DNA of 64,000 bases from Chlorobiota bacterium. Lineage in GTDB: Bacteria > Bacteroidota > Ignavibacteria > OLB7. The notes beneath the pieces were generated by a model. The model saw only the letters and a list, made by a program, of their open reading frames with translations, was not told where the DNA came from and made no database searches. The stretch spans positions 213,501 to 277,500 of the forward strand of contig CP065014.1 of the NCBI GenBank assembly GCA_016700335.1, written 5' to 3'. Below are positions 46,234-56,148 of this stretch, one piece after another; the first letter of the stretch is position 1; each line of letters opens with the position of its first letter. The position numbers and the translations under genes were made by a program.

Positions 46234-46806
46234 ATGGATCTTGTTTTTATAGATGGAATTACATTCGAGAATAAAAATTTCACTGAAGAATTTTTAGATA
46301 AAGGTGATTATAGTGATTGCAATTATTATAATTGCAACTTTTATGAATGTGATTTATCAAATTATAATTTTACAGATTGTCAGTTCATTGATTGTAATTT
46401 GAGTATGGTGAATCTTTTTAAAACTTCGTTCAATTCAATTTTGTTTTTGAATTCAAAATTAATAGGATTGCATTTTGAGGACTGCAACCAATTTACATTT
46501 GATGTAAGATTTGAAAATTGTAATTTGAACTTATCATCTTTTTTTAAATTAAAAATAAAAAAAACTAAATTTATTAATTCAAGTTTACAAGATGTTGAAT
46601 TTAACCAAACAGATTTAACAAGTTCTCAATTTGAAAACTGCAATTTACTTAATTCAAAATTTATTAATTCTATATTAGAAAACGTTGATTTTAAGACATC
46701 TTACAATTTTTCAATAGATTTAGAAATGAACAAAGTTAAAGGGGCAAAATTTTCTATTCAAAATATTATTGGATTGTTAGATAAATATGATATTGAAATT
46801 ATTTGA
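46234..46806 (+). CDS. Pentapeptide-repeat protein
   Basis: A 190-residue protein built of five-residue repeats of A/S/C-x-(L/F)-x-x type (N-C-N-F-Y-E-C-D-L-S, D-C-Q-F-I-D-C-N-L-S, E-N-C-N-L-L-N-S-K-F). It is expected to form a right-handed quadrilateral beta-helix. The C-terminal G-A-K-F-S-I-Q-N-I-I-G-L-L resembles the dimerisation tail of McbG/Qnr-type proteins, which mimic DNA and protect gyrase. Protection of gyrase is only a suggestion here. It is 35 bases after the VOC gene. Confidence 0.9.
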   Translation: MDLVFIDGITFENKNFTEEFLDKGDYSDCNYYNCNFYECDLSNYNFTDCQFIDCNLSMVNLFKTSFNSILFLNSKLIGLHFEDCNQFTFDVRFENCNLNLSSFFKLKIKKTKFINSSLQDVEFNQTDLTSSQFENCNLLNSKFINSILENVDFKTSYNFSIDLEMNKVKGAKFSIQNIIGLLDKYDIEII

Positions 46807-47046
46807 TTTGAACTAGTTATTAAATCAATCAAATTTAACAATGTTTATTAATTAGTTTAATATTTATGAAAATTAAATGATTTTTTTGAATTTATTGAAT
46901 CGAAAAAATTGTGGTTATTAATTTAAATCAAAAAAAGTAATTTTATAAAACTAAAAATTGCTTAAAGAATTGTATGTTTGAACATATTAGAAAAATTTAA
47001 AAAAATAACTATAATTTGAAAAAAATTTTAATAAAAAAGAAAAATT

Positions 47047-48411
47047 ATGTTAAGTAAAATAATTACTTTAATTGCAATTTGTTTGCTTGTTAAAGATGTT
47101 TCATCACAAACAAATCCTTGTATCACCAAATGGTTACAAAACACAACAGGAATAAAAGGGAGGCATTATGTAAAAGGAAATTCTACTCCAATTGCTGATA
47201 ATGTTTTAGTAAACTGTCAGTCCGTTAAATACTCTGCAAATTCTGTTTACATTGCAACTAACGGAATCCCATCTTATATAACTGGTCCATTTTTAGATGG
47301 CAATCCATCTTTAGCAACTAGTCAAAATGGAATTTTTAAGTTACCTTTAAATCCAATCAAAAACACTGGAACACCTACTGGAACAACGGGAGGGAATATA
47401 GGACTTTTTATAAATGGAGTAGCATTGTTTGATTATAGGGATGGGGTTTCTTGGCAAAATTCTTCAAACTCATTAAAGGGTGGTCCAATAATGGGCATGG
47501 GAGATAACGTCTGGACACGAGATGCAGTTGTTGGAGAAAGGCTTGGATTTGATTGTGCTAAGGCTCATCCTGCTATGGGGAATTATCATCATCATCAAAA
47601 TCCTAGTGCATTTAATTTAGATTTAACTTCAATTTCCAATGTATGTAATTTGTATGCATCTGATGGATTATATAAAATTGATTCTACAAAACATTCTCCT
47701 TTAATAGGTTTTGCATATGATGGATTCCCAATTTATGGTGCTTATGGATTTAAGAATGTTAATGGTAAAGGAGAAATAATTAGAATGAAATCAAGTTTTA
47801 GAAAAAGGGATATTTCAGTAAGAACTAATTATGCTGATGGCTCTAATGTTACTAATGGTCCGGGAGTTAGTACACAATATCCTGTAGGATATTTCCGTGA
47901 AGATTATGAATATATACCTACTTCAGAATCAACACCAGATTATTTAGATGAACATAATGGAAGATTTTGCATTACCCCAGAATATCCTCAAGGAATATAT
48001 TGTTACTTCTGTACAGTAGATGAAAATTGGAATTCAGCTTATCCTTATGTAATAGGTCCTACTTTTTATGGCGTTCGTAACTCTTCTAAAGTACAAAATA
48101 TTGGCGAGCAAGTTACAACTTATACTCCACCTGCAACAACAATTCATGAAAGCAATTTAGTTGAAATGTATGTTACTGTTTATCCAAATCCTGCCACAGA
48201 TTTGGTTGCTATTCAATTAAATCATATTACTAATGAGAATTACTTTTTAGAACTATATAATGTTAATGGAAAGCTGTTAAATAAAACTATAATTTATCAA
48301 GGAAGTACTATAGCTTATTTTGATACAAGAACGTTATATTCAGGAGAATATCAAATATTAATTACTAATGGATTGACAACTATAAATAAAAAAATTATAG
48401 TATCGAATTAA
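47047..48411 (+). CDS. YHYH-domain secreted protein with T9SS tail
   Basis: A 454-residue secreted protein. Signal peptide about 1-21 (...V-S-S-Q). The YHYH domain core appears as G-N-Y-H-H-H-Q-N-P, then L-I-G-F-A-Y-D-G-F-P-I-Y-G at about residues 175-235. Family members are suspected metal-binding surface proteins. Residues about 375-454 are a T9SS type A sorting tail (T-V-Y-P-N-P-A-T-D-L). Monocistronic by context, with AT-rich spacers of 240 and 290 bases on either side. Confidence 0.9.
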   Translation: MLSKIITLIAICLLVKDVSSQTNPCITKWLQNTTGIKGRHYVKGNSTPIADNVLVNCQSVKYSANSVYIATNGIPSYITGPFLDGNPSLATSQNGIFKLPLNPIKNTGTPTGTTGGNIGLFINGVALFDYRDGVSWQNSSNSLKGGPIMGMGDNVWTRDAVVGERLGFDCAKAHPAMGNYHHHQNPSAFNLDLTSISNVCNLYASDGLYKIDSTKHSPLIGFAYDGFPIYGAYGFKNVNGKGEIIRMKSSFRKRDISVRTNYADGSNVTNGPGVSTQYPVGYFREDYEYIPTSESTPDYLDEHNGRFCITPEYPQGIYCYFCTVDENWNSAYPYVIGPTFYGVRNSSKVQNIGEQVTTYTPPATTIHESNLVEMYVTVYPNPATDLVAIQLNHITNENYFLELYNVNGKLLNKTIIYQGSTIAYFDTRTLYSGEYQILITNGLTTINKKIIVSN

Positions 48412-48703
48412 ACTAAATCGTTAAAGTTTAAATTGACTAATTCCAAATATTATTAAATTTTATCATTAGTTATTTTATAAGATTATTAGTAATCAAGAGC
48501 ATAGGAATCTATTCTAAAGTCATTAACATTTAATCTTATTTATTATATGTTTTTTTGATATTTAATATAAATTAAATTGGATAAAATTGATTCTAAATAT
48601 GTTTATAATATATTAAAATATTTACAGTAGTTTTTTTTATTTTAAACAAATAATTAATAATAGAAATGAAGAATTTTCTGTTTAAGAACTTAATTTTTAA
48701 ATT

Positions 48704-50215
48704 GTGAAAGTAATACTTAAAATAAATAGAATCATTTTTTGCAATTTTATTTTATTAATGTTCCTTCAAAATTTGGTTGCTCAAATAAATATCGGACCAA
48801 ATGAAATTTATAAAAATATCCAAAGTGCCTCAACTATAATTAAACCTGGGGATACTATTTTTGTTCATGCAGGTTCATACAAAGGTTATCAAGGAATAAC
48901 TGGGTTAAAAGGAACATCGAAAAAGCCAATTGTAATAACTCGTTATAAGAATGACATTCATGATATAAGTGGTAATTGGCAATTTCAATCTTGTGAATAT
49001 ATAACTTTTAAAAATTTAAATTTTAAAGCAAATATCAATTCTACAGGGAGATTAATTAATGTTGATAATAATGGAGATTGCTCAACCCAATCTAACTATA
49101 TAGTTTTTGATAGTTGTAGCTTTTCAGATGTTACAGATATTAATGCTATTACATCATTCAAATTTGGAGGGGTAGAAAATTTTCAAGTTACAAACTGTAT
49201 TTTCAAGAACTTCCCAAATTGTAGTGCTTTCGATTTTAATGTATGTCATCATGGTTTAATTAAAGGAAATTACATAGAAAATTGCCAATCAGCAGGACAC
49301 ATAAAAGGTGGTGCTTCAGATATTACTATGGAGCAAAACACATTTGTTAATGCTTCAACTAATGGTTGGGTTGTTTTTGAATTTGGTGGAGATACTGGTC
49401 CTCAATTCTATTGTAAAAATGATACTTTTGAAGTGAAAAACTTAAGATTTTATTCAAACTTAATAATTGGTGGTTCTAGGGGGTTTGCTTTGTCATCAGC
49501 TCAAGATTGTAAAGTAGTTAACAATACATTTTATAATTGTAGTGGAGCAACTATAAGATTATTAAAAACAAGCAGTTTATATCCATTATTGAATAACAAT
49601 ATTGTAGTTAATAATTTATTTGCATTTGGCTCGAATGCATATATGAACGGAAGTACCCAACAAGCTGGTTCAACATTTTTCAATAACAACATTTATTATA
49701 GTTTAGTTAACACTAATTTTAATGGTCCTTTTTGGGATACTCCAGAAATGGATTTGGTTAAAGAAAATAACCTAATTCTGTTAGGCAAAGAAACAGTTAT
49801 GTTTGTAGATACTTCAAAAAATAATTTTCATCTTGCAGCACGAAGTCCTGCTATAGGAATTGGGAAAACGGTTTCTGAACCTAAAGCAGATAATTCTGGA
49901 TTTAACTTTAATTTAAAAAGATCCATAGGAGCATTTGAATTTAAAGTGCCATTAACTACTTATTTAGACCAACTAGGATTAATTGATAGAATAACTTGTT
50001 TTCCAAATCCAAGCAATGGAACATTCCATTTACAATCAAATGTAAAATTTTCAAGTTTAGAAATAATTAATGAATTAGGTGAAATAATTTATCAAAACAA
50101 TATTTGTTCTGATAATTTAAAAATCGATTTGACTTCAGAAACTAAAGGTGCTTATCTGTTAAAAATAAAAAAAATAAATGGAGGTTCTTCAATTATAAAA
50201 TTATTCATTAATTAA
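48704..50215 (+). CDS. Right-handed beta-helix secreted protein with T9SS tail
   Basis: A 503-residue secreted protein starting at GTG 48704; no ATG lies before the signal peptide (about residues 1-26, ...N-L-V-A-Q). An early I-G-P-N-E-I-Y-K-N-I-Q-S-A motif and G-D-T-I-F-V-H-A-G-S-Y are typical of the DUF1565/pectate-lyase-like start. Then come parallel beta-helix coils with N-C-x-F, S-N-x-I-x-G and N-N-T-F-Y-N-C patterns to about residue 400, and a T9SS tail (C-F-P-N-P-S-N-G-T-F). Polysaccharide binding or cleavage is plausible, but no catalytic residues were assigned. Confidence 0.9.
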   Translation: MKVILKINRIIFCNFILLMFLQNLVAQINIGPNEIYKNIQSASTIIKPGDTIFVHAGSYKGYQGITGLKGTSKKPIVITRYKNDIHDISGNWQFQSCEYITFKNLNFKANINSTGRLINVDNNGDCSTQSNYIVFDSCSFSDVTDINAITSFKFGGVENFQVTNCIFKNFPNCSAFDFNVCHHGLIKGNYIENCQSAGHIKGGASDITMEQNTFVNASTNGWVVFEFGGDTGPQFYCKNDTFEVKNLRFYSNLIIGGSRGFALSSAQDCKVVNNTFYNCSGATIRLLKTSSLYPLLNNNIVVNNLFAFGSNAYMNGSTQQAGSTFFNNNIYYSLVNTNFNGPFWDTPEMDLVKENNLILLGKETVMFVDTSKNNFHLAARSPAIGIGKTVSEPKADNSGFNFNLKRSIGAFEFKVPLTTYLDQLGLIDRITCFPNPSNGTFHLQSNVKFSSLEIINELGEIIYQNNICSDNLKIDLTSETKGAYLLKIKKINGGSSIIKLFIN

Positions 50216-50380
50216 AACTATAACAAGTTAAGTTTAAAACTCAAGTTTTATAGGAGTTATAACTCAAAATTCAACTCAAAATTAATATATATTATTGTAT
50301 TCTTTATTTTAACTATGTAAATAATGTACTTAATTTATCAAAGAATAGCATTCAAATTATTAAAATAAAATTTATTAAAT

Positions 50381-50971
50381 ATGAATAAAAATAGGTTAGA
50401 GGCTTTTAGTGATGGTGTTATAGCAATAATTATCACTATAATGGTGCTTGAAATTAAAACCCCAGAATCGGCTAACATTGAAGGGTTTTTAATATTATTG
50501 CCAACAATATTTGGATATTTTTTAAGTTTTATGTTTGTAGGTATCTATTAGAATAATCACCACCATTTATTACATTCTGCATCTAAAGTTTCTCCATTAA
50601 TTATGTGGACAAACTTAAATTTATTGTTCTGGTTATCATTGGTCCCATTTGCAACTAAATGGATGGATGAATCTCATTTTGATAAATTTACTGTTATAGT
50701 ATATGCAATATTGCTATTGTTATGTGGGTTAGCATATAGCTTTTTGAGTCAAGCAATATATAAAAGTTTAGATTCAAATGATAGGATGAAAAAGGTTGTA
50801 AAATCTAAGATAAAGGAGTTATTTTCAATTTTGCTTTATTCAATTTCAATTCCCATTTCATTTTGGAATACAAAAGTATCATTAGCAATATTTACAATAG
50901 TAGCAATAGTTTGGATAATTCCAAGTAAGGCAATTGAAAAAGAATTAACTAGAATTAAAGATGAGATTTAA
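50381..50971 (+). pseudogene. TMEM175/DUF1211-type potassium channel interrupted by TAG
   Basis: From ATG 50381 the frame reads M-N-K-N-R-L-E-A-F-S-D-G-V-I-A-I-I-I-T, with the family R-x-x-x-F-S-D selectivity-helix motif. It continues to V-G-I-Y, then TAG at 50549-50551, then N-N-H-H-H-L-L-H and on to 50971 in the same frame. Homologs read Y-W-N-N-H-H, so a Trp codon (TGG) has become TAG. Total length would be 196 residues, which is normal. A downstream ATG at 50603 opens 122 residues that would lack the first two helices including F-S-D. No frameshift is needed, so this is a single-nonsense allele or a sequence error. Confidence 0.88.
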
Positions 50972-51018
50972 TTTTTTGAGAAAATACAAATCTTATTGCT
51001 AAAATCCAAATTGTTGTT

Positions 51019-51837
51019 TTAGGCATTTGTATTTATAGGTACGCCTAATGACTTGATTGCTTCTGCAGCTGCAAGTTGTTCAGCATCTTTTTTACTTCTA
51101 CCTTTCCCAGTACCATGGATTGAGTCATTAACATGAACTACTATTGTAAATACTCTTTCATGATCTGGTCCTTCTTGTTGGATAACTTCGTAATGAGGAG
51201 CTATTGAGCCGATTCCTTGTACATATTCAAGTAATAAACTCTTAAAATTGATGTCAGAAGATTGCACCTCTAGAATTGTCTCTTCTTTTAAAATTGTTCT
51301 TTTTAAAAATTCTCTAGGTTCATCTAAATTACTTCCGCTATCTAAATAAATTGCAGCTATAATAGCTTCAAAAGCATCTGCTAAAAGCGAATCATTACCT
51401 TGCTCGAGGGATTGTTCAGCAGAAACATTTAACAAAACAAATTTATCTAAGCCTATTCTATGAGCTAATAATGTTAAAGCTTTCCTGCTTACTAATCTAC
51501 TTCTAAGCTTAGTCATTTGACCTTCTTGCCAGTCTGGATTATTGTTAAAAATTGATTCTCCAACAAGCATATTTAAAATTGAGTCTCCAAGAAACTCTAA
51601 TCTTTCATTGCTTAAGGTTTGTTTGTTGGTAAGTTGTAAGTAACTTCTGTGGGTTAGTGCTTGTTCAAAATAACCTATATTTTTGAAATCATAATTGATT
51701 ATTTTTTTTAAAGCAAGTGAACTTTCATTTGATAAAAAATTCTTTGAAGGAAACTTAGAATCTTCTACTTTAGGAGTATTATTAGCAAAATCCTTAGTAA
51801 ATAGATTTGTTATGTAAGAAAAAATTTTCTTCATCAA
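51019..51837 (-). CDS. rnc: Ribonuclease III
   Basis: A 272-residue double-stranded-RNA endonuclease for rRNA and mRNA processing. A non-conserved N-terminal ~38 residues precede the nuclease domain with N-E-R-L-E-F-L-G-D-S-I-L-N (metal-binding Glu/Asp) and D-A-F-E-A-I-I-A-A-I-Y-L-D-S-G. The C-terminal dsRNA-binding domain spans about residues 200-268 (Y-E-V-I-Q-Q-E-G-P-D-H ... G-K-G-R-S-K-K-D-A-E-Q-L-A-A). It is the last gene of fabG-acpP-fabF-rnc. Confidence 0.97.
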   Translation of the reverse strand: MMKKIFSYITNLFTKDFANNTPKVEDSKFPSKNFLSNESSLALKKIINYDFKNIGYFEQALTHRSYLQLTNKQTLSNERLEFLGDSILNMLVGESIFNNNPDWQEGQMTKLRSRLVSRKALTLLAHRIGLDKFVLLNVSAEQSLEQGNDSLLADAFEAIIAAIYLDSGSNLDEPREFLKRTILKEETILEVQSSDINFKSLLLEYVQGIGSIAPHYEVIQQEGPDHERVFTIVVHVNDSIHGTGKGRSKKDAEQLAAAEAIKSLGVPINTNA

Positions 51838-51951
51838 ATATTCATAACATGTAAATTTTTAATTGAGTATGAGTCGATACTCATTTTGTAATCTTAATAA
51901 ATAACTATATTTTGAAGGAATAAGTTAAGAAAGAAAAATAATTATAATAAT

Positions 51952-53205
51952 CTATTCAGTATATTTTCTAAAACAAAGTGAAACATTATGACCTCCAAAA
52001 CCAAACGCATTAGAAACAGCAGCATTAATCTCATGTTTACGAGGTATATTAGGAACAAAATCTATATCACACAATGGATCTGGGTTTATATTGTTAATTG
52101 TTGGATGTACTAATGAATTCTCCATCATTAAAACAGTTGCAATTGCTTGAACTACACCCGCAGCACCAAGTAAATGACCAATCATTGATTTAGTACCACT
52201 TATTAACAAATTTTTGGAATGATCTCCAAAAGCTCTTTTAATTGCTGAAACTTCTGCAATATCACCTAATGGAGTTGAAGTGCCATGAACATTAATATAA
52301 TTAATGTCATTCATATTCAAACCAGCATCTTGAACAGCAAGAATCATTGCTCTAGCAGCTCCTTCACCCTCAGGATGAGGAGCAGTAATGTGATGAGCAT
52401 CGGCAGTCAAACCACAACCAACTAATTCAGCATGAATTTTTGCTCCACGATTAATTGCTGATTCTAAAAGTTCAAGTATAAAAACTCCCGCCCCTTCACC
52501 TAAAACAAATCCATCACGCCCGGTATCAAATGGTCTGCTTGCAGTTTTAGGGTCATCATTCCGAGTTGATAAAGCTTTCATAGCATTAAACCCTCCAATA
52601 GCCATTGGAGAAACAACAGATTCAGATCCACCAGCAACCATCATGTCTGCATTTCCTCTTTGAATAAGCATAAAAGCATCAGCAATAGCATTAGAGCTAG
52701 TAGCGCAAGCAGAAGTTGTAGCATAATTTGGACCTTTCAGTATGTATCTCATTGATATTAACCCTGCTGCAATATCTGAAATCATCATTGGAACAAAAAA
52801 TGGGGAAATTCTTGAAGGTCCTTGTTCAAAAAGAATCTTTTGTTGTGTATGGTAAGTTGTCATACCACCAATTCCAGAACCAAAGACAACCCCACATCTA
52901 TCTGACACAATCTTTTCAGCACTTAATCCAGCATCTTGCATAGCTTCGTCAGTTGCAGCAAGTGCTAATTGAGAATATATATCAGTTCTATTAACTATCT
53001 TTCTATCTAACCTTGCAATTGCATCAAATCCCTTTACTTCGCAAGCAAATTTTGTATCAAAATCAGTAGAATCGAAGCGTGTAATATAATCAGCACCACT
53101 TTTACCTTGAATAAGACCTGCCCAATATTCTGGAACTGTATTCCCTATAGGAGTTACAGCACCCATTCCAGTAATTACCACCCTCCTTTTGGATGTATTG
53201 TTCAT
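51952..53205 (-). CDS. fabF: 3-oxoacyl-ACP synthase II (FabF)
   Basis: A 417-residue condensing enzyme that elongates acyl-ACP with malonyl-ACP. Catalytic Cys167 is in T-T-S-A-C-A-T-S. The two active histidines are in V-N-V-H-G-T-S-T-P and S-M-I-G-H-L-L-G-A-A-G. It lies between acpP (110 bases upstream) and rnc (114 bases downstream), all on the minus strand, the classic fatty-acid cluster layout. Confidence 0.98.
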   Translation of the reverse strand: MNNTSKRRVVITGMGAVTPIGNTVPEYWAGLIQGKSGADYITRFDSTDFDTKFACEVKGFDAIARLDRKIVNRTDIYSQLALAATDEAMQDAGLSAEKIVSDRCGVVFGSGIGGMTTYHTQQKILFEQGPSRISPFFVPMMISDIAAGLISMRYILKGPNYATTSACATSSNAIADAFMLIQRGNADMMVAGGSESVVSPMAIGGFNAMKALSTRNDDPKTASRPFDTGRDGFVLGEGAGVFILELLESAINRGAKIHAELVGCGLTADAHHITAPHPEGEGAARAMILAVQDAGLNMNDINYINVHGTSTPLGDIAEVSAIKRAFGDHSKNLLISGTKSMIGHLLGAAGVVQAIATVLMMENSLVHPTINNINPDPLCDIDFVPNIPRKHEINAAVSNAFGFGGHNVSLCFRKYTE

Positions 53206-53314
53206 ATATCTTATTGTTTTACTTAAGTTTAAATTTTAAAATTGAAAAGAAAAATAAAGATGGAATGAATTATAAATAATTAATCATTCCACCTTATTAA
53301 AACTAATAAAATAA

Positions 53315-53542
53315 TTATACTTTAGCAGTTATGTATGTTACTGCATCTCCAACTGTAGTAATTTTTTCTGCATCTGCATCGTCAATTGTGATATTGAATT
53401 GTTTTTCAAATTCCATTATAAGTTCAACAGTATCCAAAGAATCTGCACCAAGATCATTTATAAATGATGCAGTTGGAGTAATCTGAGATTCTTCAACACC
53501 TAACTTACTTACAATAATACTTTTTACTTGTGACTCAACCAT
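53315..53542 (-). CDS. acpP: Acyl carrier protein
   Basis: A 75-residue acidic four-helix carrier. Ser35 in L-G-A-D-S-L-D is the site for 4'-phosphopantetheine, after which the growing acyl chain is carried between Fab enzymes. It is between fabG and fabF as usual. Confidence 0.98.
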   Translation of the reverse strand: MVESQVKSIIVSKLGVEESQITPTASFINDLGADSLDTVELIMEFEKQFNITIDDADAEKITTVGDAVTYITAKV

Positions 53543-53665
53543 TAGATTTTTAAATTGATAATTGATAATATAATTATTTATAACTTGCTTGTTTTAATTC
53601 TTAAATGAAAGGATAAACAAATCCCTCTAAATGTTTAATTTTATTGAAATAATTCAAATAATAAT

Positions 53666-54418
53666 CTATCCAACCATTGTCATACCCCCATCAACTGCAA
53701 AAACTTGACCAGTAATATATTTTGCATTATCACTTGCAAGAAAAGCTACCATATTCGCAACATCTTCTGGAGTACCTGCTTTCTTTAATGGAATTTGACC
53801 CATTAAAGCTGAACGCTGATCATCAGATAATGAAAGTTTAGAAGTCATATCTGTTTCAATAAAACCAGGAGCAACACAATTTACTAAAATATTTCTTGAT
53901 GCAACCTCTTGAGCAACTGATTTGCTCATTCCAATCAATCCAGCTTTTGAAGCAACATAATTTGCTTGACCAGGATTTCCTATCAAGCCAACAACAGAGG
54001 CTATATTAATTATTCTACCACTTCGTTTTGACATCATTGTTCTCATAACAGCTTTAATAGTGATAAAAGCACTTGTTAAATTAGTTTTAATGACTGATTC
54101 AAAATCATTCTCACTCATTCTCATTATTAATGTATCTTTGGTAATACCTGCATTATTAACGAGTATATCAATTGTTCCAAATTTTGCATTAGTTGCATCA
54201 ATCAATGCTGTTACTTCATCAGTATTTGTTACATTACATTTAACAGCCATAACATTTTCTTCACCAAGAGCAATTAATACATCTTCAGCAGATTGAGGAG
54301 ATGAATTATAAGTGAAAACAACTTTAGCCCCTTCCTTAACAAACTTCTCAACAATAGATTTCCCAATTCCTTTTGAACCTCCAGTTACTATGGCAATGCG
54401 CCCTTCAAGTATTTGCAT
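53666..54418 (-). CDS. fabG: 3-oxoacyl-ACP reductase (FabG)
   Basis: A 250-residue NADPH-dependent short-chain dehydrogenase of fatty-acid elongation. Cofactor motif T-G-G-S-K-G-I-G, N-N-A-G at residues 88-91, and catalytic Ser141, Tyr154 and Lys158 (N-Y-V-A-S-K-A-G). The C-terminal V-D-G-G-M-T-M-V-G is typical. First gene of the fabG-acpP-fabF-rnc cluster, with a candidate promoter box 48 bases upstream. Confidence 0.97.
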   Translation of the reverse strand: MQILEGRIAIVTGGSKGIGKSIVEKFVKEGAKVVFTYNSSPQSAEDVLIALGEENVMAVKCNVTNTDEVTALIDATNAKFGTIDILVNNAGITKDTLIMRMSENDFESVIKTNLTSAFITIKAVMRTMMSKRSGRIINIASVVGLIGNPGQANYVASKAGLIGMSKSVAQEVASRNILVNCVAPGFIETDMTSKLSLSDDQRSALMGQIPLKKAGTPEDVANMVAFLASDNAKYITGQVFAVDGGMTMVG

Positions 54419-54465
54419 ATAACAGCCTATATTTCAATTATTAAAACTCATTAATTTTTATTGTA

Positions 54466-54473
54466 CAAAATTA
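54466..54473 (-). promoter_or_regulatory. Candidate fabG promoter -7 box TAATTTTG
   Basis: On the minus strand it matches TAnnTTTG, 48 bases upstream of the fabG ATG. A matching -33 element is not obvious. Confidence 0.4.
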
Positions 54474-54644
54474 AGTTATGATTCTAAAATAGGAACCATA
54501 TTATCTTTAATTATTTTTTTTATTGAAAATTGATTTATGAATTTAGACAATCCACATTAAATGTAAACAAAAAGAATTTATTACAAATGAAGATAAAAAG
54601 TAATAATAATTGTATTTAATTTGAAATAAAATTCAATTCAATTT

Positions 54645-55616
54645 TTATAATTTCAATGCAATGTCTTTAGCAAAATAAGATATAATAATACTTGCTCCAG
54701 CTCTTTTAATAACAGTTAAAGACTCTAACATTGCTTTTTCTAAATCAATCCATCCATTTTGAGAAGCAGCATGAATCATAGAATATTCGCCAGAAACTTG
54801 ATATGCTGCAATTGGCAGGTTTGTTATTTCATATAGAGACTTTATTATATCTAAACTTGGCATTGCTGGTTTAACCATTAGTATATCAGCACCTTCAGTA
54901 ATATCCAATGCTGCTTCTTTAATTGCTTCGCGCGAATTTGAATAATCCATTTGATGTGTTTTCCTATCACCAAATTTAGGTGTTGATTCAGCTGCATCTC
55001 TAAATGGTCCATAAAATGCACTCGAATATTTAACAGCATAACTCATAATTGAAATATCATCAAAACCATTATCATCAAGAGTTTCACGAATAGCACCAAC
55101 TCTGCCATCCATCATATCACTTGGTGCAATTATATCTGCTCCACTTTCAGCATGAGATAAAGCTATTCTTGACAATAACTCTACAGTTGGATCATTTAAT
55201 ATTTCATCACCATTTAATATCCCACAATGACCATGCGAAGTATATTCACACAGGCATACATCGGTAATTACAAGCATTTCAGGAAGTTCTCTTTTTATTG
55301 CTCGAATTGCTTCTTGTACAATTCCGTGACCGTTATAAGCTCCAGAACCAGCCTCATCTTTTTCTTCTGGAATCCCAAATAAAATTACAGAATTTATACC
55401 CAAATCTAAAAGTTCAGCACATTCTCTAACCACTTCATCAATTGATAACTGAAATACATTTGGCATTGAAGATATTTCTCTTCGAAATTTTTTCCCAGGA
55501 ACAACAAATAATGGATAAACAAAATTGTTTTTATTTAATGTTGTCTCCCTAACTAAATCCCTTATTTGAGGTGTTCTTCTTAATCTTCGTGGACGGCTAA
55601 AAATATCTGGATTCAT
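54645..55616 (-). CDS. hemB: Delta-aminolevulinic acid dehydratase (porphobilinogen synthase)
   Basis: A 323-residue enzyme that condenses two 5-aminolevulinates to porphobilinogen for heme. Zinc cysteines appear in D-V-C-L-C-E-Y-T-S-H-G-H-C-G. Catalytic lysines are in P-K-F-G-D-R-K and M-V-K-P-A-M-P-S. N-terminal R-P-R-R-L-R-R. It is 226 bases upstream of fabG on the same strand and probably a separate unit. No other heme genes nearby. Confidence 0.98.
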   Translation of the reverse strand: MNPDIFSRPRRLRRTPQIRDLVRETTLNKNNFVYPLFVVPGKKFRREISSMPNVFQLSIDEVVRECAELLDLGINSVILFGIPEEKDEAGSGAYNGHGIVQEAIRAIKRELPEMLVITDVCLCEYTSHGHCGILNGDEILNDPTVELLSRIALSHAESGADIIAPSDMMDGRVGAIRETLDDNGFDDISIMSYAVKYSSAFYGPFRDAAESTPKFGDRKTHQMDYSNSREAIKEAALDITEGADILMVKPAMPSLDIIKSLYEITNLPIAAYQVSGEYSMIHAASQNGWIDLEKAMLESLTVIKRAGASIIISYFAKDIALKL

Positions 55617-56148
55617 AAAAATTGAAATTTATATGTTGCAAAGATAAATTTTTTGAAAGAACATTATGTAATTCAAAGTTAATAAATGTTAAATTTTAGT
55701 TATTAGTAAACAGAAAATTGAAAATTGAAGTTTATGGCTGATTTTGATTTTTACTACTTAAATTATCAAACAAGGGAATATCTAAATTAGAATCAATACT
55801 GCTGGTTTGTAAGAAAAAATTTAAAAGATGTTTCAAATCTCATAAATATATATAATTCTGAATTTAAAGTTTTGAATCATAATCTATTATAAACAACTTC
55901 AAAAAATTATCAATTGACTTAAAATATTAGTGAAAATTAAACAATGTATTTATAAATCCTCAAATTGGTTTAGAGATGACAATAAAAGAGTAATATATAG
56001 GCATGAATGTTTGTAAAATTAATAATCATTTAGCTTGTATTCTCAAATCAAAAGAAATTTGAATTAGTAGACTAAAAATAATAAAGTGTAATGAATTATT
56101 TTAATATACAATATGCAAAAAAAAAATATTTAATTGAAACAATATTAA
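55617..56148. other. AT-rich intergenic region, no gene seen
   Basis: Over 500 bases between hemB (start at 55616) and the 3' end of the GH18 gene. Apart from the hemB promoter box at 55639-55646 I find only frames of 20 codons or fewer, and no recognisable RNA. Confidence 0.5.
55639..55646 (-). promoter_or_regulatory. Candidate hemB promoter -7 box TATCTTTG
   Basis: Exact TAnnTTTG on the minus strand, 22 bases upstream of the hemB ATG, in otherwise gene-free sequence. Confidence 0.5.

Noticed and set aside
40396..50551. Stop-codon recoding as an explanation for the interrupted genes
   Set aside because: The internal stops are TAA, TGA, TAA and TAG, and all three codons also end intact genes in the window, so a reassigned codon does not fit.
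55734..55790. 18-codon frame starting MADFDFYY between hemB and the GH18 gene
   Set aside because: Too short to support, with no ribosome binding site, promoter box or conservation evidence.
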